From Dactylonectria macrodidyma (taxonomy: Eukaryota; Ascomycota; Sordariomycetes; Hypocreales; Nectriaceae): DNA of 64,000 bases. The translations under genes and the position numbers were made by a program. The stretch is from contig JAGMUV010000006.1 of NCBI GenBank assembly GCA_020744425.1, positions 930,001-994,000 on the forward strand, written 5' to 3'. Below are positions 20,279 to 31,270 of the stretch, in pieces (position 1 is the first letter of the stretch; each line of letters opens with the position of its first letter). The notes below the pieces were generated by a model. It was given only the letters and a program-made list of their open reading frames with translations. It had not been told where the DNA came from and made no database searches.

Positions 20279-21670
20279 ATGGATATATGTGAGCATTCTC
20301 TCGACAACGAGAGGAGTTGACCGGACTGGCTGCTGACTGACGTCTTGGACATATCAGCGACATTTTGCTTCGGAACGACACCCAGCACCCAACCGAATCG
20401 CAAAGTTACTTCAGGGATGTTTTTGGATGACGATAATGAAGTTCCTATGGTTGTACCCCCTGGGTACCTGATCTTGACATCACCCAATCCCGAGGAGGAT
20501 CTGACTTTCTCCTGCCCCCATGAAGGATGCGATAGATTCGTGTTCCCGTTCGCGGAGAAATGTATCCAGCACGAGTTGAACTGGCACACGGGCCCCTACG
20601 AATGCGCAGAATGCAACGCCAAGTTCGCCGCGGCGCCGGCCTTGAAACGCCACGGTTGCGTGAGCAAACACCAGACAGCTTGGACGTGTCTAGAACGCGA
20701 GTGTGCCAAGTTCGGGACTGAGTTTGCCTACAAGGCAAAGTACTTGAAGCATGCCTTGGAATCCGAGCATCACGAAAACGAAGTGTCTGTGAATGACGAG
20801 GACAATGAGGACGACTGCATCATCGTCGATGCTCAAGGCAGTCCCGACATTATATCGCCCGCAAGGCGCCGTCCCCGAGCGTCGGCGACAAAGGCTTACC
20901 CAGGACAGTACATCTGCAGAGAGCCGTGCTGCCATTTCTACGAGACCGACTACCGCTGCGTGTCCGAATGGAATCGCCATATCAAACTCGGATCGCACAC
21001 CAACGGGGTCGCATTCGGCCAGGCCCTCCGCGACCGTCTGCCCTTTGGCGAGCTCCTCGACGCAGAGCAAGAGGCCATCCGAAACCGCATCTGCAACGCT
21101 CCTGGTTGCTCTCGGTTCTGCGAGAAGTTTACTTCCGCAGCGGGATATTTTAACCACCTGAGGAGGGCCGAGCACATGGCTGCGAGCGACAGTGTGCCGC
21201 AGGCCCAGAGTACGCACATGGACGTCGACGGCGTCGAGACCAACCTCCGGTGCATGCAGGCAGGATGTCCGAAGTACGGCCGCCATTTTGCCTCGAGCGT
21301 TGGGTTCAAGATGCACTTGAGCTCCTCACCGCATGTGCACGCCTCAGGCGAAATCGCGGATTCTACCCCCACGAGCCCTCTCGCGACGCCCCCCGGCAAT
21401 CTGACAACACCAGGTCCTCTGAGAATCGATCTTACCTCTATGTCTAGCCCGACGAGCCCCTCTACCGGGCGCGAGCGTCACGTCATTCCAAAGACCCCAA
21501 TCAAGGTGACGCTGCGCCAGGGGAACACGGCCCAGTCTTCAGCAAAAAAGCGTTGGGACGAACAGGAGCGGCGTGTTGCAGAGCTCGAAAAGCAGGTGAA
21601 GCAACTACAGGAGACTGTTGAGAAGATGAGCACCTTGCTGGAAAGGGATGGGAACATGTCCATTGATTGA
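20279..21670 (+). CDS. Multi-C2H2 zinc-finger-like protein with C-terminal coiled coil
   Basis: Proposed exons 20279-20288 and 20358-21670, 440 aa. The 10-nt first exon (ATG in AACCATGG) encodes MDI plus one base and joins in phase across a 69-nt intron (donor GTGAGC, branch GCTGACTG, acceptor TCAG). Otherwise the first ATG of the long frame would be at 20417, still upstream of the fingers. Six Cys2His2-like units follow, e.g. CPHEGC...HELNWH, CAECN...HGCVSKH, CNAPGC...HLRRAEH and CMQAGC...HLSSSPH. Several have an unusually long gap between the cysteine pair and the histidines. A Ser/Thr/Pro-rich segment and a coiled coil (WDEQERRVAELEKQVKQLQE) end the protein. Probably a nuclear DNA- or RNA-binding protein; target unknown. 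Confidence 0.75.
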
Positions 21671-22150
21671 TTGTATTGCTGTGCGCAAGGTTATTCTTTG
21701 ATCAGATCCACCTGTTTCGGACTGCTGTGGATTGGGTGTGGATGGCAAGATCATGTCTCATTGCGCATGTCACAGGGAGGTCACCCCGTCGTCGAGCTCA
21801 ACTGGGATGAAGTCAACAACAAGTGAAGCAGTGATGTGTTTGTTAGAAAGTATGTCAAATTAAGATAGATAAAGGTCCTTGGATCATTTATCCTACGTTC
21901 TAATGCAATATGTCCTGTCCTTCCCGGTCCTGTTTGTGCTGATTGCAAGAAATTCCGTCCGTTCCAATAGCAGGTAGTCCTGTCCGTTCTATTGCAAGTA
22001 AAATCCACAAACTTTCCAGAGAACTCCTAGGCCGTGATGAGAACTAAAACAGTTGATGCGACGCATCATCGCATGACCTGATACCTGAAAGAAGCAACTG
22101 GCGATGAGTCCACCGTGACCATTCCGAATCGTCAGGGGCACGAACGTCGG
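21671..22150. other. Spacer between convergent genes
   Basis: 480 bases of 3' flanks. The segment 21890-22010 has imperfect repeats of GTCCTGTCC(G/T)T. Confidence 0.4.
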
Positions 22151-23392
22151 CTAGCGAGTGAGGCAATCGGCCATGTGAAAATCAAGGTACTCTTCCTCGT
22201 CGGGTCCCTCAATGAACGGAACATGGTGGAAAATAAACGCAGCCTCCAGCTGAGTTGGCCCGGAGTCATCCTTGTCTGTGACGGGGATGGCGTCTCCAGT
22301 GCAGTGAAGCTCAACGTTGGGCACATCAATGGTGACAGCCTCGGGTGTGTCGAACCAGCAATCGTAAGCATCTCCGTCAATAGCAAGCTCCATCTCTGGC
22401 AGGTCGTCGACCTCGTCGTCGTCATTGGCGACAAATATTTCGAGTTCCACAAGGCGATGGCCTGGAGGAGCACCCTCAACTTCGACGTCGTGAACCACAT
22501 TGCCAACGTCGTCGTTGTCGGAGTAGTAAGCCTGGTTACCGATAAGGTTGTTCATGCAGATGGAAGGCAGGATGTCGGCCTCGGGGCACGTTGGGACATT
22601 TTCCGAGTTGTCGTCATAGTCGGATGCGGAATCGGAGTTGGAGCTGTCGGAGCTAGAGCTGTCGGGTGAGGTGAAGTCGGCAGGACTGAATTCGGCGCCA
22701 GAGTCAACTAGTGTGATCGATGCAAGAACGTCCGAGGCAGTCTCAACAGAAGTGGAATCAGTGCTGAGAGAAAGTTGGCCAGTCTTGCGAGTGAGATGCG
22801 CGACTTCGCTCTGCTCAGAACTCAAGTTTCTGACTACATCATCACTCCAAGTAGGCAGAAGGCCACGACCGATGCTGATGTCCGCCAACTGAACACCCAA
22901 GGAGCGGGCAATGTCGAGCTTGCGGTTGCTCTTCATAATGATCTCGGTCTTGAGCCATCCAATGCGCTGAGCCAATTCGAAGTCGTTGAGGTGGTTCTGG
23001 ATGTTGGTGTGGAGGGATTCGACAGAGGGATCCCAAGTGTACCTGGACCAGACGGGGAGGCAATTGTCCCCAATGGAAACGTCCATGATGCTAATACCAT
23101 CAAGCTTGGCTTCATCGAGGCGGAGATTGGCTCGAATGATGAAGAAGTTTCGGATTTCGGGCTTGATAAAGTTGATTGGGACGTTGTTGGCAAGGAACTC
23201 GTGGAAGGCTTTTCTGTTCTCGTTCACTGGCTTTGTTAGTGATATGAAGCTCGACATGAAGGTTGAAGAGGAATACTTACTCTCTGATTCAGAGAGACGC
23301 TCCTGGCGAGGCACCTTGTGGCGGATAGGGAACATTGGCGCATCCTCGAGGATGGAGGGGAGTTCCTGGGCGGATCGCTTGATAGAAGTCAT
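22151..23392 (-). CDS. Unknown acidic protein with an internal ~34-residue repeat
   Basis: Exons 23392-23281 and 23226-22151 on the minus strand, 395 aa. The 54-nt intron has a consensus donor GTAAGT, branch CACTAAC and acceptor GCCAG. Its length is a multiple of three and it contains no stop, so an unspliced form would add 18 residues. I do not recognise the family. Residues ~63-97 and ~130-164 are repeats: FFIIRANLRLDEAKL...DVSIGDNCLPVW and EIIMKSNRKLD...ADISIGRGLLPTW. The middle is Ser/Asp-rich (SPDSSSSDSSNSDSASDYDD) and the C-terminal third is strongly acidic. No signal peptide or membrane segment. Short similarities to the 15.3 kb protein (KAFHEFL, EIRNFF) suggest a common family. The upstream region is rich in CAGCTG and GTCAGCC. 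Confidence 0.7.
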   Translation of the reverse strand: MTSIKRSAQELPSILEDAPMFPIRHKVPRQERLSESESKYSSSTFMSSFISLTKPVNENRKAFHEFLANNVPINFIKPEIRNFFIIRANLRLDEAKLDGISIMDVSIGDNCLPVWSRYTWDPSVESLHTNIQNHLNDFELAQRIGWLKTEIIMKSNRKLDIARSLGVQLADISIGRGLLPTWSDDVVRNLSSEQSEVAHLTRKTGQLSLSTDSTSVETASDVLASITLVDSGAEFSPADFTSPDSSSSDSSNSDSASDYDDNSENVPTCPEADILPSICMNNLIGNQAYYSDNDDVGNVVHDVEVEGAPPGHRLVELEIFVANDDDEVDDLPEMELAIDGDAYDCWFDTPEAVTIDVPNVELHCTGDAIPVTDKDDSGPTQLEAAFIFHHVPFIEGPDEEEYLDFHMADCLTR

Positions 23393-25178
23393 AACGGAAG
23401 AGAGAAATGACTGATTCGACAAGAGAGTTGCGTGAAGATGCGAGAATAAAAATTTGGGAAGGAGTGATGGTGGAATGCTCTTTAAGTGTGCCAGTGGGAG
23501 GGAGCTGTTGGCGGCTGGCTGACAGCTGGCTGACAGGGCGAGCAGTCGGTAGGTGGAAAGAGGCGAGTTTACAGTACAATGTTCGACCTCGACGAAAAGA
23601 TGGAAGACGGTGAATGAAGAAGGTGTGAAAGAAGTTTGTAGAGAAGAGGAAGGGAAGAAGGAAGGAAGAAAGGCGGGAAGAAAATATCGGCAGAGATTAA
23701 GTACTGGGACGAAGGCATCAATGACACTTCATTCACTCTCACCTCACTTTCACCTGCTTCCAAACGCCCAAGTTACCTTCGGGCTTAGGCACACTGAGCT
23801 CTCAGATTCATGTTGCTTTCAACGCACCCTTGCCAACTGCCAGCTGCACTTGTTCAGTTGTCTGCCAACTGCTTGGGACTGTCAACTGCTATCGCCTCTC
23901 GATTCGGTATGCCCCATTCACGCAAAGTCTCAGTTAGACCTAGTACCCATGCGTTAGACGATACCTAACGTAGATAGGTTTTATTCTGGTGGCCTTTGTG
24001 CAAACGCCACATTTTGGCACAGCAGGCAAGGTGAAGGCATCACCACCACCTCCGACTTCGCACTCCCCAACGGCCCGTTCCGGTACCGGGCCAGCTCTGA
24101 GTTGATGGACTGTGGAAACTGCTGCCTAGTGCTCGGGGAGAGGTGCCTAGGTAGGCCTGAGGCGGGTGTGTGCGTCCATTCGTCTCCAGCGTTGTCGGTC
24201 ATGTCGCCGTTGAGTGAAAGGCTGAGTGAAGGCTAGCATCTAGTTCACCTTGTGGATAGCCGCACTAGATGGAAGCCTCGTATAGCAAGCCGAAGAGACC
24301 TATTTATGCATCGTTATAAAGTCTAATCGTCTTTGAATCATGAGTGTCTACGCACCTGTGCACAATGGAGCACTGCCACCCGTCTGACCACATTCTGCTT
24401 GCGGAGAACAAGTGAACACTTCAGTTAGAGCCGTGAATCACTATCCACATTCCAGTTTGCCAACAGCGTGAAGATTCCGTGGACTTGAACCTATGGCAAT
24501 GTCATGGCCAACTGCTCACTCTCTGAGTGCAACTACAAAATGGAATAGGCTATGCAAGAGTATGAGAGGTGAAAATCTACCCAGCCGTCCTAGCTTTCTA
24601 AGATTCATCACAAGTTACCAAACCTTGAGCCATCTGTCAAATATCCCGACGCCCACCATGTTCTGCAGCACGTGGTCGGGTAGCGCTCTAGAGGGCTGTT
24701 TCGATCTTGAACCATATGCGAAAACAGGGAATCGTTTGTCACCCGCACATGGCCAATCGGTCTCCTGGGGGCAGCAATTCCGGACATGTTGACCCGTCGA
24801 ACTACCCTCCGCGCAGTTGAGCCCTGCTTAGTATGAGCGCGAAGGCGTACCGTTGTGTCAACTTGGGCTGCTCCCTAACGGCAAAAGCCTCCGGGTACAC
24901 GAGGATGCGAAATAGAGTACGCGAGCAGAAACTGAAAATTCATTTTGTCTATCCTTTTGATATGCCGGTGTATTGCGTCCCATGTAGCGTCTTCATAAAG
25001 CAAGTGTCGTTTCAAAGTATAGCCTTCTTGCACGTCAGTGCCTGGTCCGGTCCATCAACTCGCAGCTTGACTAACCTGGCGTGGCGTCATCAAGGCTTAC
25101 GGACGTCAAAAGCCTATTGACAAGTCCCAGGACATGCGGTGCCCAACTCTTGACCATGTCCCTGTCGTCTAACCACTC
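23393..25178. other. Spacer with CAGCTG-rich upstream region
   Basis: The 200 bases before the 23392 start hold GCTGACAGCTGGCTGACAG (23518-23536). A second patch at 23825-23890 repeats CCAACTGCC and CAGCTGC. The rest, to 25178, has only short unrelated frames. Confidence 0.45.
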
Positions 25179-25564
25179 TCACTGAATCTCCTCCATAGCA
25201 ACCTCCTTGGCCTCGTCTCCGGCCTCTGCGGGCGCATCTAAACCCTCAAGTTAGCCTCAAGTAATAACCTCGTTCGCGCGCCTCGCCAAGACGTACCCTT
25301 CATCTCGGCCTCTCCCTCAGCCTCCATCTTGCGCTTCAGTGCGTATCCCATCTTCTTCTCCAGCTTCTTGGCCTTCTTGGAGCTCAGCTTCGCCCGCGGC
25401 CCACTCGTCGGCATCATGCCCGGCCGAGCCCCGCGTGTGGTATCGGCCTTGGCGACCTTGTCCTTGGGCATGAGGGCGCGCTTGCGCCGCTCTGCCTTAC
25501 CCTTGGACCGGCGCGCGGCCAGGCGGTTCTTGGACGGGCCATTGAGGTTTCCGTCGGACGGCAT
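25179..25564 (-). CDS. Small basic nucleolar-type protein, possibly ALB1-like
   Basis: Exons 25564-25297 and 25237-25179 on the minus strand, 108 aa. The intron is 59 nt (donor GTACGT, branch GGCTAAC, acceptor TTTAG). The N-terminal two thirds is highly basic (SKNRLAARRSKGKAERRKR, SSKKAKKLEKKMGYALKRK), then an acidic tail (DAPAEAGDEAKEVAMEEIQ). This layout resembles fungal ALB1-type ribosome-biogenesis proteins that accompany pre-60S subunits, but the match is by composition and a few words, not by a definite motif. The start at MPSDG is chosen because the preceding residues of the open frame are low-complexity and lack the basic character. Confidence 0.6.
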
Positions 25565-26088
25565 TTTTGGCGATTTGTTGTCAGCGCGCGCGGAGGAGAG
25601 TCGAGTTTGAAGGGCGGCGAGGGTATCGGAAATTTGAAGCGTAGGAGAGATCGAAGCGGAGAGATTGGAGGTTGGCTGGGTGGTGGAAAGAATTGCGGCG
25701 GGCAAAGTTCGTTTTCCGGTGAGGACTCGGTGAGGGACTCGCGCTAGACCCCGCCGTCCAAACTACTGTGGGCTGCAGTAGCGCAAACCCACATGCAAGT
25801 CACTTTACACTGCCCGTCATCAAGTCATTGGGATGGGACTTGTCCATTGAACATTCAACTTTATTTCAGATGTCACAGCGCACGCGTGTTTGATACACCG
25901 TTGCTATGTAACAGTACGATCAATTTTACATTCATTGTGTGATCGCATCATACATAGGAGCGACTAAGAACCCACAGAGCATATCCAAGCCCGTGCCGAG
26001 ACGCCGTCTATCATCCTCCGAATGTTTTGCCTCCGTTCAATTCAGATCATATACGAGTTTGAACCTCCTGTGCCTCAGTACGAAAAGT
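25565..26088. other. Spacer
   Basis: Promoter of the basic protein and 3' flank of the YTP1-like gene; nothing else seen. Confidence 0.45.
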
Positions 26089-27700
26089 TCAACGAGCTCG
26101 TGTCTCGCTGTTCTTACCCAGCGTGCTTGGCGTGTCCAGGCTTGTGGTGTCCACGCTGTTCCTTTGGTGGTTGTGATCCTCGTCATCGCTCACCAGCCCG
26201 TCTAGCTCGAATTCTTGAGCGGTCTGAATCTGGCCATCTTCCACGGCGAGGCCGTTGATATGGGTGTATTCGTGACTAAATTCCTTCGCATTCAAAGCTG
26301 GGTGGGCAAGACGGTCCCAGAGATGGATGAGCATATTGGCGAAGAGGAATACGAGCGAGGCTAGGGAAAAGAGAATCAGGATGTAAGACACATGGTCCAT
26401 GCGGGAACCATCCACAAGGGCCATCTGTTCCTCAGTAGCACCCATGAACAAGAATCCAGAAGCGTAGAGGAGCTACGTAGGTTAGCACGGACGGAGCCAT
26501 AGTAATGGCCACAGGAGACTTACGAAAACAGGAATGTACTGGAAGCTGTTGATCGAGCGTCCGTCCTCCGCGATGGAATGCGAGTCCTTAAGCACAAAAG
26601 CAATTTCGATGATTCGAGTAAGGCCCATACCCATGAGAGTGTATCCAAACATGGTGTGCGTCGCAGCACTGACCATGAGCTCCTGTGGGTGAGCGGACAT
26701 GCCCCAACCAGTCATCAAGATGACGAAGCCGGGGATGAAGTTGCGCTTAGGGTTTCCGTCACGGTCCTTACTGAGCCAAATGCCGACCAAACCGGCTGAC
26801 CACCAGATGATGCCCATGGTTGTGTGTTGCCAATCGTTCTTGACCCAATCAGTTCCCCAGCGGTGCTCAGTAAATGTGTTGACACAGCCCCAAGCGGCAA
26901 TGACGCAGCTGTCATAGAACTCCTGCGATCGGCCACGGTTTCGGATCCAAAGCTGGCCGACCATGAGCATCAGGGTGAGGATGATTCCGTAGCCGATGAA
27001 GGCGCCGCCCATGATGAAATGGGCCGCGCATTGGCCTAGGTGGTCCCCTTGGCAAAACCCGAGAGCCGTGATGCCACCAAAGATCATCTGTATCCATGCC
27101 AGAAGCGGCATGAGCTTGCCAATTATTGAGTGGAATGGTCGGACCAGTTTTCGAACCTTGCCATTGATGCCCTTTTCCCAATGACCCTTGAGGTAAATCC
27201 CAATAAACACTTGCGCGGCAAGCAGCAGTTGGAGGATGTGAGCGAACTTTCCATGGACATGATTGGGAATGAATTCTCGGCCCTTATGGGCGTGGCCTAG
27301 GAAGAAGCCCAGAATAGCAAGAATCGTGCCGACAACTTGTGTAGGTACGTGCCATCGGTTTTTGGTCATCTGCTGGGTGTTAGCGATGCTGTCCGGAAGC
27401 CCCGGGGCTGGTCTCATCATACACCAAGGACCATGCCGATTGGGAAAATGACACCGTAGGCTAGCGTCTGAATGAAGATGTGAATCCATAGTATGGTGTC
27501 CTGTTTCCTGTCAGTTCCATTCTGAGATATCGCTGGATACGCCGGTATCCTACCAATGGCTTGAGAGAGACTGTTTGGCCCTCGGGGATGTGGCTGGCAT
27601 CGTGCTCGTGGGCTTGCGTCATAGTGCCGAAGAAGATGAGTGCCAGAGTCGCTGAGAGCGAGGGCGCGGCGAATGCCCTCGCTCTATATTCTATCGCCAT
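26089..27700 (-). CDS. YTP1-like polytopic membrane protein
   Basis: Four exons on the minus strand: 27700-27554, 27500-27423, 27369-26524 and 26472-26089, 484 aa. The N-terminus has a signal-like hydrophobic segment (APSLSATLALIFFGTMTQA) then HEHDASH. The core has many membrane segments, e.g. VGTILAILGFFLGHAHKG and GKFAHILQLLLAAQVFIGIY. WGTDWVKNDWQHTTMGIIWW and GWGMSAHPQELMVSAATHT are typical of the fungal DUF2427/Ytp1 pair of domains. The His-rich turns recall cytochrome b561-type haem ligands, but no enzymatic role is established. The last exon adds two more membrane spans and an acidic tail. The exon 2/3 junction could alternatively include one extra Gln. Probably endomembrane or plasma membrane. 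Confidence 0.85.
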
Positions 27701-29746
27701 GGCGCAAGATCTTGGATATCGCGTTTCGAAGTTGTGTTTCGGGATCTGCAGAATGGCTCGATGCACTGTTTGATGCTACCTCGGAGCGTCTCAAACGCCT
27801 CGTCGATAACTCGGCTCTGGATGGTGGGGGAATCGTTTGAGACGGTATTAGTGGAAAATTGACAATTGAGCTGCGACTAATGCCAACATCAAAAAGGGCC
27901 TTGATTAGCGAGCGACGAGGTTGGAAACAGAAACGAATTGGCTGAGTCTGTTGGAGGGAATCGCGGCGAGTGGAAGAGTGCGTAGATAAGTGAGGGTGAC
28001 GAGAGCTGGCGTGGCGGAAGAGCGCAACAGAAGGAACGGAACAATCTCCCCCGACAGGACCCGTTCATACGCATGAGAGGAGCCATAGACGGCATTGAAT
28101 CGTCTATTTAGGATAAGACCAATCCGTCAATGCCTGGAGGCTGGCTGGAGCCCATGAAGGAGCCCATGAATCGGCCTGGACGGAAGTTCGGGGTGTAAGT
28201 ACATGGCAACGACAGCACGGTTAGCGGGGTCTGTCCCTGCCAAGCGCCGGAGAAGTCGGCAAGGGACTGCAGCCATGGCGGTATCTCGATTACACCACTC
28301 CAGGCCATGATTGGTCCTCAAGTGCCACCATGGGCTCAGATACGCACCCAAGGCACCCTTCCCACCCACACTACAGCACGTCAACAGCCTGGGTTACAAG
28401 GCAATCCATGACGGAACTGGTCAAGATCCAGGCCAAGAGCGTATGGACAGCTGGGGGCCATGTGGTGGAGCGACTGGAGCACGATAGCAGAGATGCCTCC
28501 GGTATATCCGGGACCGCACATTTCGCGCCTTGTTTTGAACCTAGTCGGTATGCATCGCCTTGATGACATCCCTGGCCCATACCTTGATCTGGTGTTACCA
28601 AAATGGCACATCTATTGCGTGTACAGATGGGTTCCGAGTTACTGGGTTGGCTATCGCACAAACGGGCGACGCGCACGCAGCCAGCAGCTACCTGCACGGG
28701 GCCTGTCTGTTGGTCAGCTTGGACTCACTGAGACAGCTTCACAGCACGGCCGTGTGGCCCACATCCTGCCCACATCTCGGGATGTGTTGCCCCAATGCGT
28801 TGCTTTGAATTAGCCTTTCATCTAAGGTGTCTGTTACACAATACCCAGTCCCTAGTGTAGTGGTTCCCGCCAAATTTCGACGGTACATAGCAAACGCTTC
28901 TCACAGCACCTTTCTCATGACGACCCAGATAACTGGGATTGCCCGATGATTGCTCACACCAAGCTCGATGTCGAGTGGGACAAGCCTAGCCTTATACTTC
29001 CACGTAACCATGTCGAAGCTTCCGGTATTGCCACGCCGTCCCATGTTTCTTAGCAATTCTGTGTTAGGCGCGTTTACTTACACAGCCGATGGTTGCATCC
29101 AGGGGGTTACTAGTATTGACTCAGGTAGAGCATGTTGGCCAGCAACGTTATTCAATAAGTCGTCCCTTAGGCGGTGACCCGTCCACACCGAGTACAAATC
29201 GCTAGATGCTACCCGTGGCACAGTTAATGTATACGCTTCGGTGACACGTCTCCTCGTCTTGACGCTGAGATCCTGCCGTGTCACCTAGAGCAGGGGAATA
29301 GACATCAATATGCGGTTGCATCTTGGGAATGCCAGGGAATCACATGATTGTTTCTCACTTGGCCCGGGGACATTGCGAATGAGCGTGCTGTGGCGCAAGC
29401 GAATGATTGGTGAGACTGCCTAGGGTCTCTGAGTTCCTGGTTGTGGTCATTCTCAATTGCTTGAGAAAAGAACCGACTACTTTTTTGCGCTGAAGTTGAG
29501 GTCACCCTACTCGAGGGTGTATAATGCTTTTCGTGCTACCGCCAGGACCGTAATGCTGCTCCCAGAGCCATCGTAGTTTGAAAGACTTTGGGTGCGCATC
29601 CCTCTCTATCCCGCTTGCTTTGACGTCAGAAAATCCAGTATCGAAAGCGGCATGTTCCTCAACCGTGGCTATCGCCCAAAATCCATCACTTTCCTAAAAA
29701 CGCCACACGTTATGCTTCCGTGCCGTAACCGAACCTGTCTCGCTTC
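27701..29746. other. 2 kb spacer
   Basis: No supported gene. Frames at 28371-28697 (-), 28460-28813 (+) and 29592-29924 (+) overlap one another and look random. Confidence 0.45.
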
Positions 29747-30292
29747 TCAGTCAATCTTCATCGTCTCGCCCTCCTTCTCTAGGAGAGTCTTTGCCTTCCC
29801 CCAAAGCTCGGCTTCCATGTCCCTCTCAACCCTCGTCCCGCGGCTGTTCAACCACCCAACGTCCAAGTTCCCCACGGCGCCGACGCCATTCGGCTTCAAA
29901 GATGCTTTGACAGGACCGCTATGATCTTGGCGCTGGCTGTTGGAGAGGTTCACAATACCCGCCTCCTCAAGAGCCATGATCTGACGCTTCATCTTGACGT
30001 CGATGCTGTGAAGGGTGGCGAGGAACGAATCTGTGGAGGTGCGAAACGCTTCCTTCTGGGATGGGGGGTCTAGAGGTGGTTTGTTTCCCTCTGCAGGCGG
30101 GTTGCTAGTGGCGTTGGGCAGATTTGAGGGCATGGTGAGGGCGTTGAGGGCGGCGGTGGTGTGGCTCATGAGCTGGACAATGCACTTATCGATGCCGTTA
30201 AGTTGATAGATGTTTTCCTCGACCGTGAATGCCTTGTGCGTGCGTGCTTCACTGCCATCTCCCATGATGGCATCTTGCGAAAGATAATCCAT
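29747..30292 (-). CDS. MED11: Mediator complex subunit 11
   Basis: Single exon, 181 aa. The segment FTVEENIYQLNGIDKCIVQLMSHTTAALNAL is the diagnostic N-terminal helix of Med11, written here in two parts: FTVEENIYQLNGIDKC and IVQLMSHTTAALNAL. A later helix, TSTDSFLATLHSIDVKMKRQ, matches the second half of the Med11 helical bundle. In the family Med11 pairs with Med22 in the Mediator head module and contacts TFIIH and RNA polymerase II. An in-frame ATG nine codons downstream (30265) is an alternative start; the first ATG has the better context (ACCCCATGG). The C-terminal tail (VGWLNSRGTRVERDME) is an extension common in filamentous fungi. Head-to-head with TAF5, 1 kb apart. Confidence 0.85.
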   Translation of the reverse strand: MDYLSQDAIMGDGSEARTHKAFTVEENIYQLNGIDKCIVQLMSHTTAALNALTMPSNLPNATSNPPAEGNKPPLDPPSQKEAFRTSTDSFLATLHSIDVKMKRQIMALEEAGIVNLSNSQRQDHSGPVKASLKPNGVGAVGNLDVGWLNSRGTRVERDMEAELWGKAKTLLEKEGETMKID

Positions 30293-31270
30293 GGGGTGAG
30301 TGGTTGTGGCGCGAGTGTTTGCGGTTGGATGAAGCCTTACACACCCGATTGGGGCCTGTAGTTGGAAGCTTGTTCACGGGCACGAGCTTGAGATTATGCT
30401 TGTGAGGTTGTGACGCGAACACAGTTCCGTGATGACATTGAACAAAGAAAATGAACGCTGCGATCTTAGATGTGTAGTCCGGATTAACAGTTAGGCAGTC
30501 GCCGATCCGCTTTTGTTTTGAGGCCAAGATGATTGACTTCAGAGTTGAAAAAGCTCGCGCACCATCACAGACCTTGAGAGGCGTGGCGAGTTAGTACGTA
30601 CCAGCATGCAATCCTGTGGGTCTACGCACCTCGCCGACTTGATGGTCCCGGCGACATTCTCATTAGCAACAGGCATGGTCCACAACAGCTCAAGCAGTCT
30701 GGAGTAAAATTGAGCCACTCAATATTGCCCAAGGCAGCTCTCAAAAGCTATTGGGTTGATTGCAATATCCAGACTCTACCGTTGTAGTTTGGACAGACTT
30801 GATCGCTGGCAAGTGATGGCAACGTTTGACTTAGTTCGCTTAATACTCGGCTAATCTGAACTACCACAAGCTCCTCGACGAGCCAGAGACGCGACTCCCT
30901 CAGCCTGCTCAACCTCGAGCCTCACCACAAACTTATCCATCAGCCTTGCCGCCTCTCACTCATTAGACGCTTCCACACCCGCCATATCCATCTGAGCGAC
31001 TCTATATCTTACCCGGCGTTCAGTGTCAGGGCCGTCTAATTAATTTGTCATTGGCTGAGGCGCCCTGCGCACTTGCGCCTGTCCCTCGCACTGCGTCGCA
31101 TCCTCCACAGCAAGCTTTCGTGGAGCTGCAAGGTATTCTGTTAAAACGGAGCAGGCATCGCTCATGTCATAACATTTGACTGAACCAACTTCCCTTCCAC
31201 CCACAACCAAACTACACCATCGCGTATCTACTTCACTATCTATTAGCCATCGTCTCTCAAAGCTGGCATC
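30293..31270. other. Bidirectional region between MED11 and TAF5
   Basis: Shared promoter region of two general transcription factor genes. The last 100 bases before TAF5 are CT/CA-rich; no other gene seen. Confidence 0.45.
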
